Assembly (NCBI GenBank): GCA_019423635.1
Contig: JAHZBA010000005.1
Span: 1 to 64,000 of the forward strand
Length of the DNA: 64,000 nucleotides
From: Clostridiales bacterium
GTDB taxonomy: Bacteria; Bacillota; Clostridia; Oscillospirales; Oscillospiraceae
Direction of reading: 5' to 3'
Part shown: positions 7,748 through 16,013 of the stretch, in pieces
How the letters are laid out: each line of letters opens with the position of its first letter
Position numbering within the stretch: position 1 is the first letter of the stretch
Program-made: the position numbers and the translations under genes
The notes under the pieces: model-generated
What the model was told of the DNA's origin: nothing
The model's database searches: none
The model's input: only the letters and a program-made list of their open reading frames with translations

Positions 7748-8530
7748 TCAGCGGAATGTCGTTCGGGAGCGGGGGAAGGTGTCGCCTGCCACGGCGTCCA
7801 CCAGCTTCCGCAGGTCCATGGCCGGCTTGCAGCCGGGCTTGTAGGCCAGAACGCTCTGGCCGTGGGCGGGAGCCACTGCCACGTCCACACCCCGGCGGAT
7901 CTTGGCGGGGAAAACGTGGCTGTCCAGCTGCTGGGCCACCTCCTCTGCCAGATCCAGGATCTCCCGGGAGAGGGTGAGGCGGGGATTGTACTTGTTCAGC
8001 ACGATGCCCAGTACCTTCAGATCCGGATTGTAGGATTTGCGGACGGTATCCACGGTATCCTGGATCTGAGAGACCCCTACAAGGCTCAGCACCTCCGCCT
8101 CCATAGGGACGATCAGCCCGGTGGAGGCCACATAGGCGTTGATGGTGAGGATGTTCAGGGACGGGGGCGTGTCGATGATGATGAAGTCGTAGCGGTCCCG
8201 GACGGCGCTGAGGTGCTGGGTCAGCATGAATTCCCGGCGGGGGGCGGTGAACTCCACCTCGGCAGTGGAGAGCATGATGTCGGAGGTAAGTACATCTCCA
8301 TAAGGCGTGGAGACGATGGCCTCTTCAATGGTGTGTGCGCCGGTGAAGACATCGTAGACTGTGTAGCCTCCGCCGATATCCAGGCCCAGGGTGAACCCCA
8401 GATTGCCTTGGGGGTCCAGGTCTACGCCCAGAACCCGGGCACCTCGTTGGCTGAGACCGCACAGCAGGGCGGAGGCCACCGTGGTCTTGCCAACACCGCC
8501 CTTCTGATTCGTGACAGTGATGATCTGCAT
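7748..8530 (-). CDS. parA: ParA/Soj-type ATPase
   Basis: A 260-aa deviant Walker-A ATPase of the ParA/Soj class. It starts MQIITVTNQKGGVGKTT, with the signature Lys of the deviant P-loop, followed by the A' motif VDLDPQGN and the Walker B strand IIIDTPPSLN. There is no parB beside it, and it lacks the DQA activating helix that precedes the P-loop in FlhG/YlxH, so it is not an obvious FlhG. Its partner gene encodes a ComFB-domain protein. Chromosomal ParA paralogs in motility loci often position chemoreceptor arrays or flagella; that role is inferred from context only. GAGGAGG lies 11 nt before the ATG. Confidence 0.85.
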   Translation of the reverse strand: MQIITVTNQKGGVGKTTVASALLCGLSQRGARVLGVDLDPQGNLGFTLGLDIGGGYTVYDVFTGAHTIEEAIVSTPYGDVLTSDIMLSTAEVEFTAPRREFMLTQHLSAVRDRYDFIIIDTPPSLNILTINAYVASTGLIVPMEAEVLSLVGVSQIQDTVDTVRKSYNPDLKVLGIVLNKYNPRLTLSREILDLAEEVAQQLDSHVFPAKIRRGVDVAVAPAHGQSVLAYKPGCKPAMDLRKLVDAVAGDTFPRSRTTFR

Positions 8531-8593
8531 GCAGGTATTTTCCTCCTCGCAACAAAAACTGTGAGAGAACCTCTTATTTTCATTATACTATAT

Positions 8594-8601
8594 GCCGATA
8601 A
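8594..8601 (+). promoter_or_regulatory. Candidate sigma-28 -10 element (GCCGATAA) upstream of fliD
   Basis: GCCGATAA matches the sigma-28 -10 consensus and lies 102 nt before fliD, in an AT-rich divergent spacer shared with parA. The expected TAAA -35 at 14-16 nt spacing is only weakly present (TATT at 8575-8578). On the opposite strand TATAAT (rc of 8582-8587) could be a -10 for parA without a clear -35. Confidence 0.45.
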
Positions 8602-8702
8602 AAAAATATAGAGGAATAGCAAAAAAAATCTTCTGTTCAGCCGGGAGGCTGGGCAGCGGCCGTGTATACGCGCAGTCTGACGTATGGAAGGAGTAGATAA
8701 CG

Positions 8703-11258
8703 ATGGCAGTCGGCGGAGTCAAAAGCAGCAGCAGCATTTACGGCAGCAGAAATGTGATTACGGGTCTTGCCAGCGGCATGGATACCGAATCCATGATCGA
8801 AAATGCAATTTCCGGTTATAAAACGAAGATCAACTCCCTGAGCCAAAAGCGCACGAAGGTGGAGTGGCAGCAGGAGGCATACCGCAGCATCGTCACGAAG
8901 ATGGCGGCTTTTACCAATAAGTATGCGGACTACCGCTCTTCCACGAACCTGATGTCCCCCAGCTTTTTCAATCAGGCGGTGACGACGGTGTCCCAGGGGG
9001 CAAACGCCGCCAAGGTCTCCGCTTCCGGCAAGACCAGCAGCAATATCCAGATCGACGCCGTGAAGCAGCTGGCCAAGGCTGCCACCTACCGGGTGAGCGG
9101 CGGCGCGCTGAACGGCAACCAGGACGTGGGCGGGAACGTCAGCGTTACGGCCGGCGGCTATTTTGACCTGGCCCAGGACCAGCCCATCAGTACTGTGTCC
9201 GGCAGCCTCAGCATCACTTACGGCGGCACCAGCGCCCGGTCCTACCTAGATGTGAACTTCGGCGAGCTGGACAACTTCGCCAACGCCCAGGAGATGGCGG
9301 ACCACATCAACAAGCAGCTGGAGACTCAGAATGTGACCACCAGCAGCGGCACCAGCGTGAAGGCCACCAGTATGATCAAGGCGAAGGTGGAGGACGGCAA
9401 TGTGGTCTTTGAGGACGTCTCCGGCGGCAAGAATGAGTTCTTCATCAGCAGTGCTTCCGGAGATATCGCCAAGACGCTGGACGTGAAGACCGGCTCCGGC
9501 GCCAAGAGCCTCACCGTGGGCGACACCGCCCTGACCAAGGATGTCAAGACCTCTGAGTATCTCAGCTACGCCACCATGGACATCACCCTGGACGGCGTGA
9601 CCAAGAAGATCCAGATGCCCAGCATGGACGAGGTGCTCAAGAAGCTGGATGAGAAGTATCCCGACGGCAAGGACAAAGACGGGAAGGACATTCCCTATTT
9701 TGAGACGCTGAAAAAGAAGATTGCCAACGGCGAAGATCTCACCAGCGCCTCCAGCCGTCAGATTCGGGATCAGGCCTATATGGACGTGCTCCAGGACAAG
9801 ATCGACGAGAAGTTCGGCACGCTGGAGGACGGCAAGAGCAAGCTGATCGTCAGCGACGCCAACGACGACGCCCACAGCGGCTATAAGGGCATCCAGCTCC
9901 AGTTCACCTCCGGGCAGAAGGGCTCCTCCTTCCTCATCGCCGGCGACAAGGCCAAGGCCATGGGTCTGGGGGACACGGGCACCGCCAGCTATCTCAGCAC
10001 CAACAGGACCCTGAAGGACCTGGGAATTCTCAGCGATCTGACGCCGGAGATGACCAAGGACGCCGACGGAAAGGACGTCCCCAAGACCGACGACAACGGC
10101 AGGCAGCTCTATGCCTTCACCCTCAACGGCGTGAAGATCGGGGAGTTCACCGAGGACACCAGTCTGAATACCATCCTCAATCAGATCAACGGCAACAAGG
10201 ACGCCGGCGTCAATGTGAGCTACTCCAAGACCACCAACGAGTTCACCTTCACCGCCAAGGAGACCGGCAAGGCCGGAAAGATCGACTTCGGCGACGGTTT
10301 GGCCAAGAAGCTCTTCCAGTCCTATGACGGCAAGTTTGAGGCGGGCCAGGACGCCATCTTCAGCGCCACTGTCAACGGCTCGGAGATGAAGGAGATCACC
10401 CGGAGCTCCAACACCATAGACATGGACGGCATGACGGTGAACCTGAAGGGCACCTTCGGCTACAATGCCGACGGTACGCGGGATACCACCGCCGAGGCGG
10501 TCACCTTCTCCTCCAGCGCCGACTCCGACAAGATTGTGGACGCCATCAAGTCCATGGTCAACGACTACAACGAGATGGCCAAGGAGATCAAGGAGGCCTA
10601 TTCCACCCTGCCGCTGCAGCGGAGCAACGGGCGCTACTATGAGCCTTTGACGGACGAGGATATGGAGGACATGTCCGAGACCGCCATTGAGAACTGGAAC
10701 AACAACGCCAAGGTGGGCATCCTCTTCGGCGACCAGGACCTGCGGAGTCTCTACCAGCGCATGACCCAGGCCATCTCCATGACCGGTGCTGACGGCGCGG
10801 ATCTGAAGGCCGCGGGCATCACTGTCAACTACTCCAACGGCCTGACCACCCTGGCCTTTGATGAGAACAAGCTGCGCTCCACCTTGGAGACCGATCCGGA
10901 CAAGGTGGCGGACATCTTCACCAAGACCACGGACACCGGCTCTGCCACCAAGGGCTTCCTCCAGGCGCTGAAGGAGCCCCTGGACCTCTACGGCAAGGCC
11001 GAGGGCGTCAACCTGAGCACCGGCACCAAGGGCGTTCTGGTGAACAAGGCCGGCCATCCCCTGGCCAGCAGCACCATGTACAACAACACCATCCAGCAGC
11101 AGCTGGACAAGATCGATCAGGAGATCGAGAAGTGGCAGGACAAGATGTCCGACCGGGTGGATTACTACACCAACAAGTTCAGTCAGCTGGAGCAGCTGAT
11201 TGCACAGATGAATTCCCAGAGTTCCACGCTTTCCGGGCTGATGGGCAACATGGGTTAA
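8703..11258 (+). CDS. fliD: Flagellar filament cap / hook-associated protein 2 FliD (long form)
   Basis: FliD caps the filament tip and promotes flagellin polymerisation outside the cell. The N-terminal domain is recognisable (VITGLASGMDTESMIENAIS), with the following coiled coil and QAVTTVSQG segment. The C-terminal part has the LKAAGITVNYSNGLTTLAFDENKLRSTLETDPDKVADIF stretch typical of the family and a terminal coiled coil (MSDRVDYYTNKFSQLEQLIAQMN). At 851 aa it is far longer than the usual 450-700, because of an enlarged central (D2/D3-like) region of about 230-620. That region contains Asp-rich loops such as DKDGKD and DADGKD. It is followed by fliS and a fliT-like gene, a standard order. 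Confidence 0.93.
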   Translation: MAVGGVKSSSSIYGSRNVITGLASGMDTESMIENAISGYKTKINSLSQKRTKVEWQQEAYRSIVTKMAAFTNKYADYRSSTNLMSPSFFNQAVTTVSQGANAAKVSASGKTSSNIQIDAVKQLAKAATYRVSGGALNGNQDVGGNVSVTAGGYFDLAQDQPISTVSGSLSITYGGTSARSYLDVNFGELDNFANAQEMADHINKQLETQNVTTSSGTSVKATSMIKAKVEDGNVVFEDVSGGKNEFFISSASGDIAKTLDVKTGSGAKSLTVGDTALTKDVKTSEYLSYATMDITLDGVTKKIQMPSMDEVLKKLDEKYPDGKDKDGKDIPYFETLKKKIANGEDLTSASSRQIRDQAYMDVLQDKIDEKFGTLEDGKSKLIVSDANDDAHSGYKGIQLQFTSGQKGSSFLIAGDKAKAMGLGDTGTASYLSTNRTLKDLGILSDLTPEMTKDADGKDVPKTDDNGRQLYAFTLNGVKIGEFTEDTSLNTILNQINGNKDAGVNVSYSKTTNEFTFTAKETGKAGKIDFGDGLAKKLFQSYDGKFEAGQDAIFSATVNGSEMKEITRSSNTIDMDGMTVNLKGTFGYNADGTRDTTAEAVTFSSSADSDKIVDAIKSMVNDYNEMAKEIKEAYSTLPLQRSNGRYYEPLTDEDMEDMSETAIENWNNNAKVGILFGDQDLRSLYQRMTQAISMTGADGADLKAAGITVNYSNGLTTLAFDENKLRSTLETDPDKVADIFTKTTDTGSATKGFLQALKEPLDLYGKAEGVNLSTGTKGVLVNKAGHPLASSTMYNNTIQQQLDKIDQEIEKWQDKMSDRVDYYTNKFSQLEQLIAQMNSQSSTLSGLMGNMG

Positions 11259-11304
11259 TCGTAAAGCGATTCCCGCCCGGCGGCAAAGAGACAGGATATG
11301 CGTA

Positions 11305-11338
11305 CCGCACCGCGGATGGAAACGAGGCCGCGGTGCGG
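11305..11338 (+). other. Perfect intercistronic hairpin between fliD and fliS
   Basis: CCGCACCGCGG pairs perfectly with CCGCGGTGCGG (11 bp) around a 12-nt loop containing ATGGAAAC. A smaller stem (CCGTGC/GCACGG) follows near 11356. No U-run follows, so it is more likely an mRNA stability or processing element than a terminator. Confidence 0.5.
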
Positions 11339-11393
11339 AGAATGAAAGGAAGAGCCGTGCCGGGCACGGGGAAGGGGCGGTGAGCAGACGGCA

Positions 11394-11771
11394 ATGGATA
11401 GCAGAGGCTACCAACAGTACAAGGAGCAGTCCATCAACACCATGACGCAGGGAGAGCTGCTGCTGTTACTGTACGACGAACTGATTAAGCGGCTGACTCA
11501 GGCCGAGCTGGCCTTGAACAAGGAAAATTATCCGATGTTTGAGGGGGCTGTGCAGCGGGCAATTGACATCATCCATTACCTGGACGATACGCTGGATAAG
11601 CAGTATCCCATCAGCGCAAACCTGACGCAGCTCTATGAGTATTTCACCTATGAGCTGGGCCGGGTGAAGATCGGACGCCGCAGTGAGCCGCTGAGCCATG
11701 TAAAATCCATGGCAGGGGAGCTGCGGGATGCCTTCCGCGAGGCGCAAAAGAACGGAGAGTCCGGAAAGTAG
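11394..11771 (+). CDS. fliS: Flagellin export chaperone FliS
   Basis: FliS (125 aa) binds flagellin in the cytoplasm and prevents premature polymerisation. The protein is all-helical, with the family N-terminus YQQYKEQSINTMTQGELLLLLYDELIKRL and the FEGAVQRAIDIIHYLDDTLD helix. Length is normal. The ATG at 11394 lies 12 nt after a GGGGCGGTGAG purine stretch. It is flanked by fliD and a fliT-like gene. Flagellin itself is not encoded in this window. Confidence 0.93.
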   Translation: MDSRGYQQYKEQSINTMTQGELLLLLYDELIKRLTQAELALNKENYPMFEGAVQRAIDIIHYLDDTLDKQYPISANLTQLYEYFTYELGRVKIGRRSEPLSHVKSMAGELRDAFREAQKNGESGK

Positions 11772-11780
11772 GGAAGCGGG

Positions 11781-12167
11781 ATGACGTCATCGACACTGCT
11801 GGACGCACAGGTTCAGACCAAACGGATGTACAACGCGCTGTCAGAGACCATGGACCTCACCCGCCAGCTGGCGGAGGCCCTGGACCGGGACGACCAGGTG
11901 GCGGTTCAGCTGCTGGTGTCCATGCGGGAAGAACCCATCAAGATTCTCCGCCAGGTCCAGCAGGCGCTGAAGCAGCAGCGGGAGGCCCTGGCGGGGGCAG
12001 ATGGCCGAAGGCTTGCACAGCTCCTGGGCGGGGAGGCTCCGGAGACCCAGGAGGAGCAGCCGCTGGCCGCCCAGGTGGGCATCAACAGGCGCCTGCTGCA
12101 GCAGCTTCAGGAGCTGGATAAGAATGTGAACCGCAAGCTGACCCGGGAAAAATCCATCTATCAGTGA
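11781..12167 (+). CDS. FliT-like flagellar chaperone (putative)
   Basis: A 128-aa predicted all-helical protein directly after fliS (9-nt gap). By position (fliD-fliS-fliT) and by its coiled-coil, Gln/Leu-rich character it is probably a FliT-type export chaperone. FliT homologs are too divergent for confident assignment by eye. An amphipathic N-terminal helix (LDAQVQTKRMYNALSETMDL) and a C-terminal helix (NRRLLQQLQELDKNVNRKL) are visible. The purine-rich GGGAAGCGGG upstream serves as ribosome binding site. A FlgN-like or unrelated helical protein is the alternative. Confidence 0.6.
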   Translation: MTSSTLLDAQVQTKRMYNALSETMDLTRQLAEALDRDDQVAVQLLVSMREEPIKILRQVQQALKQQREALAGADGRRLAQLLGGEAPETQEEQPLAAQVGINRRLLQQLQELDKNVNRKLTREKSIYQ

Positions 12168-12188
12168 ACGTATTTTTCATACAAAAAA

Positions 12189-12217
12189 GAACATCGGCCC
12201 GGTTCGGGCCGATGTTC
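12189..12217 (-). terminator. Intrinsic terminator between convergent genes
   Basis: GAACATCGGCCCG pairs perfectly with CGGGCCGATGTTC (13 bp, 3-nt loop). On the minus strand the stem is followed by TTTTTTGTAT, so it terminates the peptidase gene; it may also stop the fliD-fliS-fliT transcript. Confidence 0.85.
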
Positions 12218-12235
12218 GGACGTCCGTGATGCCCA

Positions 12236-13186
12236 TCAGGTCAGCGGCTCGTCGGAGAGGACCCAGAGGGGCCCGCCGTTGGCGGTGCTGGAGGAGAGCT
12301 CGTCCAGAATCAGCTGAGGGTCCCACTCCATCAGACTGCGCTCTTTGCTGTTGGGGTCCGCCACCAGGATGGAACCGCTGAGGGTGGTGCCCCGCAGCAG
12401 GATGAAGTGGCCGCTTTTGGTGAAGTGGCCGGGGCCCATGAGGGCGACCAGCATATGGTTGGCCAGCAGCGCGTCCTGAATGGCCTCCACGGTGAATTCC
12501 GGGATCGGCGCTGCCGTCAGGCCGAAGGCCTCTGCGGCGCCGCCGACGATGGAGAGATAGGAGCCGTTGGCCTTGGCCCAGTGGCCGTGCTTCACCGCCC
12601 ATTGGGCCATCTGCGCGGGGTCGGATTCCGTCTCCGTCATGCTGGACACCGCCATGGCCATGGCCGCCGGCCCGCAGCCGTAGCCGCTGATGGGGTCGCT
12701 GCCGTAGAGCTGGGAGGCCCAAGGCTCCTCTCCCTGGTTGAAGTAGACCACCGGGACAATGCCGCCGGTGAGAACCTCCCGGCCGTCCCGGATCTCCAGC
12801 TCTGTAATGGCCGGATCGGTGATGGTCTGGTCGCTGAGGAGCTCCGGTTCGCCGGCCTCCTGGCGTTCGGACGGGTCGTCGGAGCTCCGGGGAGCGGTCA
12901 GGCGGTCCCAGGTTTCGCCGCAGGCGTCCCCGAACTCGGAGAGCTTTTCGGCGGCGTAGCTGCCGCAGGCCGTGGCGGACTCCGCAATGGTGCGGGCGGC
13001 GGACTGCGCGGCGGTCTGTACGGTGCGGACGCCCTGACGGACCGGTTCGGTGATTTGGATGTAGAGAGGCCGGTTGAAGAAATAAAGGGCGGTCAGTTCT
13101 GCTCCGCCAATGCACAAAAGTGCCAGCAAGGCCAGGATGCAGAGATTCCGGCCCCGTTTTCCGTTTGAATTGTTCAAAAGCCGCAT
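12236..13186 (-). CDS. Membrane-anchored or exported C39-like cysteine peptidase
   Basis: A 316-aa protein with an N-terminal signal anchor (about residues 13-33, LCILALLALLCIGGAEL). A variable stalk follows, then a C-terminal C39-type papain-like domain (about 150-310). Catalytic candidates are Cys in GYGCGPAAMAM, His in SGHFILLRG and Asp in LVADPNS. This fits the standalone Peptidase_C39_2 family rather than bacteriocin-exporter C39 domains. ATG 13186 was chosen because it directly precedes the hydrophobic segment and lies about 19 nt after the predicted transcription start. AGAGGGAG touches the start codon, an unusually short spacing. It is divergent from the FtsE-like gene. Substrate unknown. 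Confidence 0.75.
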   Translation of the reverse strand: MRLLNNSNGKRGRNLCILALLALLCIGGAELTALYFFNRPLYIQITEPVRQGVRTVQTAAQSAARTIAESATACGSYAAEKLSEFGDACGETWDRLTAPRSSDDPSERQEAGEPELLSDQTITDPAITELEIRDGREVLTGGIVPVVYFNQGEEPWASQLYGSDPISGYGCGPAAMAMAVSSMTETESDPAQMAQWAVKHGHWAKANGSYLSIVGGAAEAFGLTAAPIPEFTVEAIQDALLANHMLVALMGPGHFTKSGHFILLRGTTLSGSILVADPNSKERSLMEWDPQLILDELSSSTANGGPLWVLSDEPLT

Positions 13187-13211
13187 CTCCCTCTGCAGTG
13201 TCGCTGAGATT

Positions 13212-13239
13212 ATTATAGCAAATTTCTCCCGCATTGCAA
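13212..13239 (-). promoter_or_regulatory. Sigma-A-type promoter of the C39 peptidase gene
   Basis: Reading the minus strand, TTGCAA (13239-13234) is followed after 16 nt by a perfect TATAAT (13217-13212). Transcription would start about 20 nt before ATG 13186. Confidence 0.7.
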
Positions 13240-13291
13240 GGGGGGGCCTCGGGGGAGCCGGAAGAGATCCGTATGAATAGGAGCACAGCGT

Positions 13292-14032
13292 ATGCCCACC
13301 ATCAAACTGGAACATGTGTCAAAATACTATAAGATCAGCAGGCGGGAGCGGCATAGACGGATTGGGGACAAGCGCTATGAGACCGGCGTGGAGAATGTGG
13401 ATCTCACCATTGAGCAGGGAGATTTCGTGTTTCTCATCGGCAGCAGCGGCGCGGGCAAGAGCACGCTGCTGAATCTGATTTCCGGACGGCTGAAGCCGGA
13501 TCGGGGAACGGTCTATCTGGGCAGCATGAATCTCTCCAAGCTGATCCGCTGGAGCCACAACCAGGCGACGGTGATGTTCGGCCGGGTATGGCAGGAGCAC
13601 AGCCTGATCCGGAAGATGACGGTGGCAGAGAACCTGCTGCTGGCGGCCCGGGTGGGGAAGGGCCGCTTTGAGACGAATCTGCAGATGCAGATTCGGGTGC
13701 AGAAAGTGCTGGGACTGGTGGGCATGGCCCGGGCCGGGGCGAAGTACCCTGCGGAGCTGTCCGTGGGGGAGTGCCGCCGGGTGGAGCTTGCCCGGGCACT
13801 GGTGAACAGCCCCCCCATTCTGGTGCTGGATGAGATCACGGCCAACCTGGACGATGACAATATCTGGGATATCTTTCATCTTCTGACAGAGATCAACCGC
13901 AAGGGCACCACGGTGATTATGGCCACCCATGCCAGCCAGTATGTGAACATCATGCACCGCCGGGTGATTACCCTGGTGGACGGACGGGTCTTTGGAGATG
14001 TCAAAAAAGGCAGATACGGCGATGTTGTTTAG
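13292..14032 (+). CDS. FtsE-type ABC ATPase without adjacent FtsX
   Basis: A 246-aa ATPase closest to FtsE. Walker A is GSSGAGKST, Walker B is ILVLDEIT and the H-loop is MATHAS. The C-terminus RRVITLVDGRVFGDVKKGRYG matches FtsE's end. Several positions depart from the norm. The signature reads LSVGECRR in place of LSGGEQQR, DEPTGNLD reads DEITANLD, and about 14 extra residues (RRERHRRIGDKRYE) follow the first strand. No permease such as FtsX lies next to it. It may be a diverged paralog of the cell-division ATPase with altered activity. Its 3' end has only a weak hairpin (14035-14050). The other neighbours are an exported peptidase and a chemoreceptor. Confidence 0.75.
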   Translation: MPTIKLEHVSKYYKISRRERHRRIGDKRYETGVENVDLTIEQGDFVFLIGSSGAGKSTLLNLISGRLKPDRGTVYLGSMNLSKLIRWSHNQATVMFGRVWQEHSLIRKMTVAENLLLAARVGKGRFETNLQMQIRVQKVLGLVGMARAGAKYPAELSVGECRRVELARALVNSPPILVLDEITANLDDDNIWDIFHLLTEINRKGTTVIMATHASQYVNIMHRRVITLVDGRVFGDVKKGRYGDVV

Positions 14033-14053
14033 GAAGAATCTGAGGATTCTCTC

Positions 14054-14082
14054 TTGACCAACAGAGCCGATTGATATAGAAT
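14054..14082 (+). promoter_or_regulatory. Sigma-A-type promoter of the chemoreceptor gene
   Basis: TTGACC (14054-14059) and TAGAAT (14077-14082) are each 5 of 6 to consensus and are spaced by 17 nt. A GCCGATTG inside the spacer resembles a sigma-28 -10 but has no matching TAAA upstream. Confidence 0.6.
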
Positions 14083-14143
14083 GTAAAATAATGAAGAGCC
14101 TGTAATTGCGACAAATCAACAAGGGACAGAGGAGGAGAGCACC

Positions 14144-15946
14144 ATGCTCAAGAACATGAAAATCAAGAAGAGCCTGATCCTGGGGTTCGGCACCACCATT
14201 CTGGTTTCGGCAATTATCATCATTGTCGCCCTGTTTATGTTGGTGTCCCAGAGCAATCGTTATCAGAAGATCCTCAATGAGGAAGTTCAGGCCACACAGC
14301 TGATTACAGAGTGCCGTCTGAATGCGAATATCGCCGCCCGTCTGGTCCGGAATATGGCTCTGACCCCCGGTGATTCCGGCAATGCCTCTTTGCAGAGCCG
14401 GGCGGAAGAGGTCCTGACCGAGATGAACGAGAAGATGAAGACGCTGGAAACGGTCTATCCGCTGGATGATAACGGGCTCACGGAATACTCTGCCGCGGTC
14501 ACCGCGTGGGAAAATGAGCTGCCCGACATTATTACAGCCATCAACCGCGGCGACGGGGAGCGGGCCATTGATCTGATCCGCAACCAGTGCACGCCTCAGC
14601 TGAATACCATGACGGAGATTGCCCAGAGGCTGGGCACGAATCTGGCTACGGAGCAGGCGCACGCCATTGAGGTGCAGCAAAAGAGCGTGGTCATTGCCAC
14701 CATCATTGTGATTGTTGTGATGGTTGTTGCCACCATTCTGGTACTTATGATGAACCTCGGCATCATCAAGAGCATTGTGCGTCCCGTGGAGCAGGTCCGC
14801 ACGGCGCTGGTGGGCTTCAGTGAGGGCAACCTGGAGATCCCTGTGGACTATGAGAGCAAGAACGAGCTGGGCGATATGTGCCATGCCTTGCGTACCAGTC
14901 AGCACGTCCTCTCCGGGGTCATCGGCGATATCTGCCGGCTGCTGGAGGAGATGGGCAACGGCAACTTCGATGTCCGGAGTAAGGATACGACGATGTATGT
15001 GGGTGCCCTGGCGTCTGTGCTGACCTCCATCCGCGCCATCAACCACAACCTCAGCGATACCCTGGCCCAGATCACCCTGAGCGCCGAGCAGGTGGCTGCC
15101 GGTGCCGAGCAGGTGTCCACCGGTGCCCAGGCTCTGGCCCAGGGCGCGACCGAGCAGGCCAGCGCCGTGGAGGAGCTGTCCGCCACCATTGCCGAGATTT
15201 CCAGCAATTCCCAGAAGAACGCCCAGAACAGCGAGGCTGCGGCCGCTCACTCTCAGGACGCCGGCCAGAGCCTGAACGAGAGCTCCCAGTACATGGGACA
15301 GATGGTCTCCGCCATGGAGAAGATCTCCGAGTCCTCCTCCGAGATCGGCAAGATCATTGATACCATCGAGAACATTGCCTTCCAGACCAACATCCTGGCG
15401 CTGAACGCCGCCGTGGAGGCTGCCCGGGCCGGCTCTGCCGGTAAGGGCTTCGCCGTGGTGGCTGATGAAGTGCGGAATCTGGCCTCCAAGTCCGATCAGG
15501 CCGCCAAGGCCACCAAGGACCTCATTGACCGTTCCATCAACTCCGTGAAGGAGGGCAGCGAGATTGTCAAGCGCGTGTCTGACTCTCTCCAGGCCACCAG
15601 TGAGCGTGCCGGCATGGTCGTGGCCGCTGTGGAGCAGATTACCAAGGCCGCCGAGGAGGAGTCTGAGGCCATCGCCCAGGTGACGGAGGGCATTGACCAG
15701 ATCTCCAGCGTGGTGCAGACCAACTCCGCCACCAGCGAGGAGTCCGCTGCCGCCAGCGAGGAGCTCAGCAGCCAGGCCGCGCTCATCAAGGAACTGATGA
15801 CCAGGTTCCGCCTGCGCAATACCGGCGATTCCTACAACGCATTGCCGGCCGCCGGTCCCTCTTACAGCAGCCCGGCTTCCGGATCTGATTCTGCCGACTA
15901 TGACGCGGGCTACAGCGGCGGTTCCGTGGACTTCAGCAAGTACTAA
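14144..15946 (+). CDS. Methyl-accepting chemotaxis protein
   Basis: A 600-aa transmembrane chemoreceptor. TM1 is about residues 11-34 and TM2 about 186-206. Between them is an extracytoplasmic four-helix-bundle sensor of roughly 150 residues. A HAMP domain follows (RPVEQVRTALVGFSEGNLEI and onward), then a long signalling coiled coil. The hairpin tip is the canonical NIAFQTNILALNAAVEAARAG, followed by GKGFAVVADEVRNLA. Gln/Glu pairs in the methylation helices are plentiful. The C-terminus is a Ser/Tyr/Gly-rich tail without a CheR-docking pentapeptide. It would signal through CheA/CheW at 29.7-32.3 kb and be tuned by CheB, CheR and CheD. The ligand cannot be guessed. Confidence 0.95.
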   Translation: MLKNMKIKKSLILGFGTTILVSAIIIIVALFMLVSQSNRYQKILNEEVQATQLITECRLNANIAARLVRNMALTPGDSGNASLQSRAEEVLTEMNEKMKTLETVYPLDDNGLTEYSAAVTAWENELPDIITAINRGDGERAIDLIRNQCTPQLNTMTEIAQRLGTNLATEQAHAIEVQQKSVVIATIIVIVVMVVATILVLMMNLGIIKSIVRPVEQVRTALVGFSEGNLEIPVDYESKNELGDMCHALRTSQHVLSGVIGDICRLLEEMGNGNFDVRSKDTTMYVGALASVLTSIRAINHNLSDTLAQITLSAEQVAAGAEQVSTGAQALAQGATEQASAVEELSATIAEISSNSQKNAQNSEAAAAHSQDAGQSLNESSQYMGQMVSAMEKISESSSEIGKIIDTIENIAFQTNILALNAAVEAARAGSAGKGFAVVADEVRNLASKSDQAAKATKDLIDRSINSVKEGSEIVKRVSDSLQATSERAGMVVAAVEQITKAAEEESEAIAQVTEGIDQISSVVQTNSATSEESAAASEELSSQAALIKELMTRFRLRNTGDSYNALPAAGPSYSSPASGSDSADYDAGYSGGSVDFSKY

Positions 15947-16013
15947 TCCCTGAGACCGGAGAACTCATCGCAGGATGATGTTCTCCCTGCGACGGAAGAT
16001 ATTCCGCAGTCTG

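Noticed and set aside
9246..11414. A long minus-strand open frame opposite fliD
   Set aside because: The FliD frame has clear family termini. The opposite frame is a compositional by-product of GC-rich codons.
14060..14075. GCCGATTG as a sigma-28 -10 for the chemoreceptor gene
   Set aside because: Only 6 of 8 bases fit and no TAAA lies 14-16 nt upstream. The overlapping TTGACC-N17-TAGAAT fits sigma-A better.
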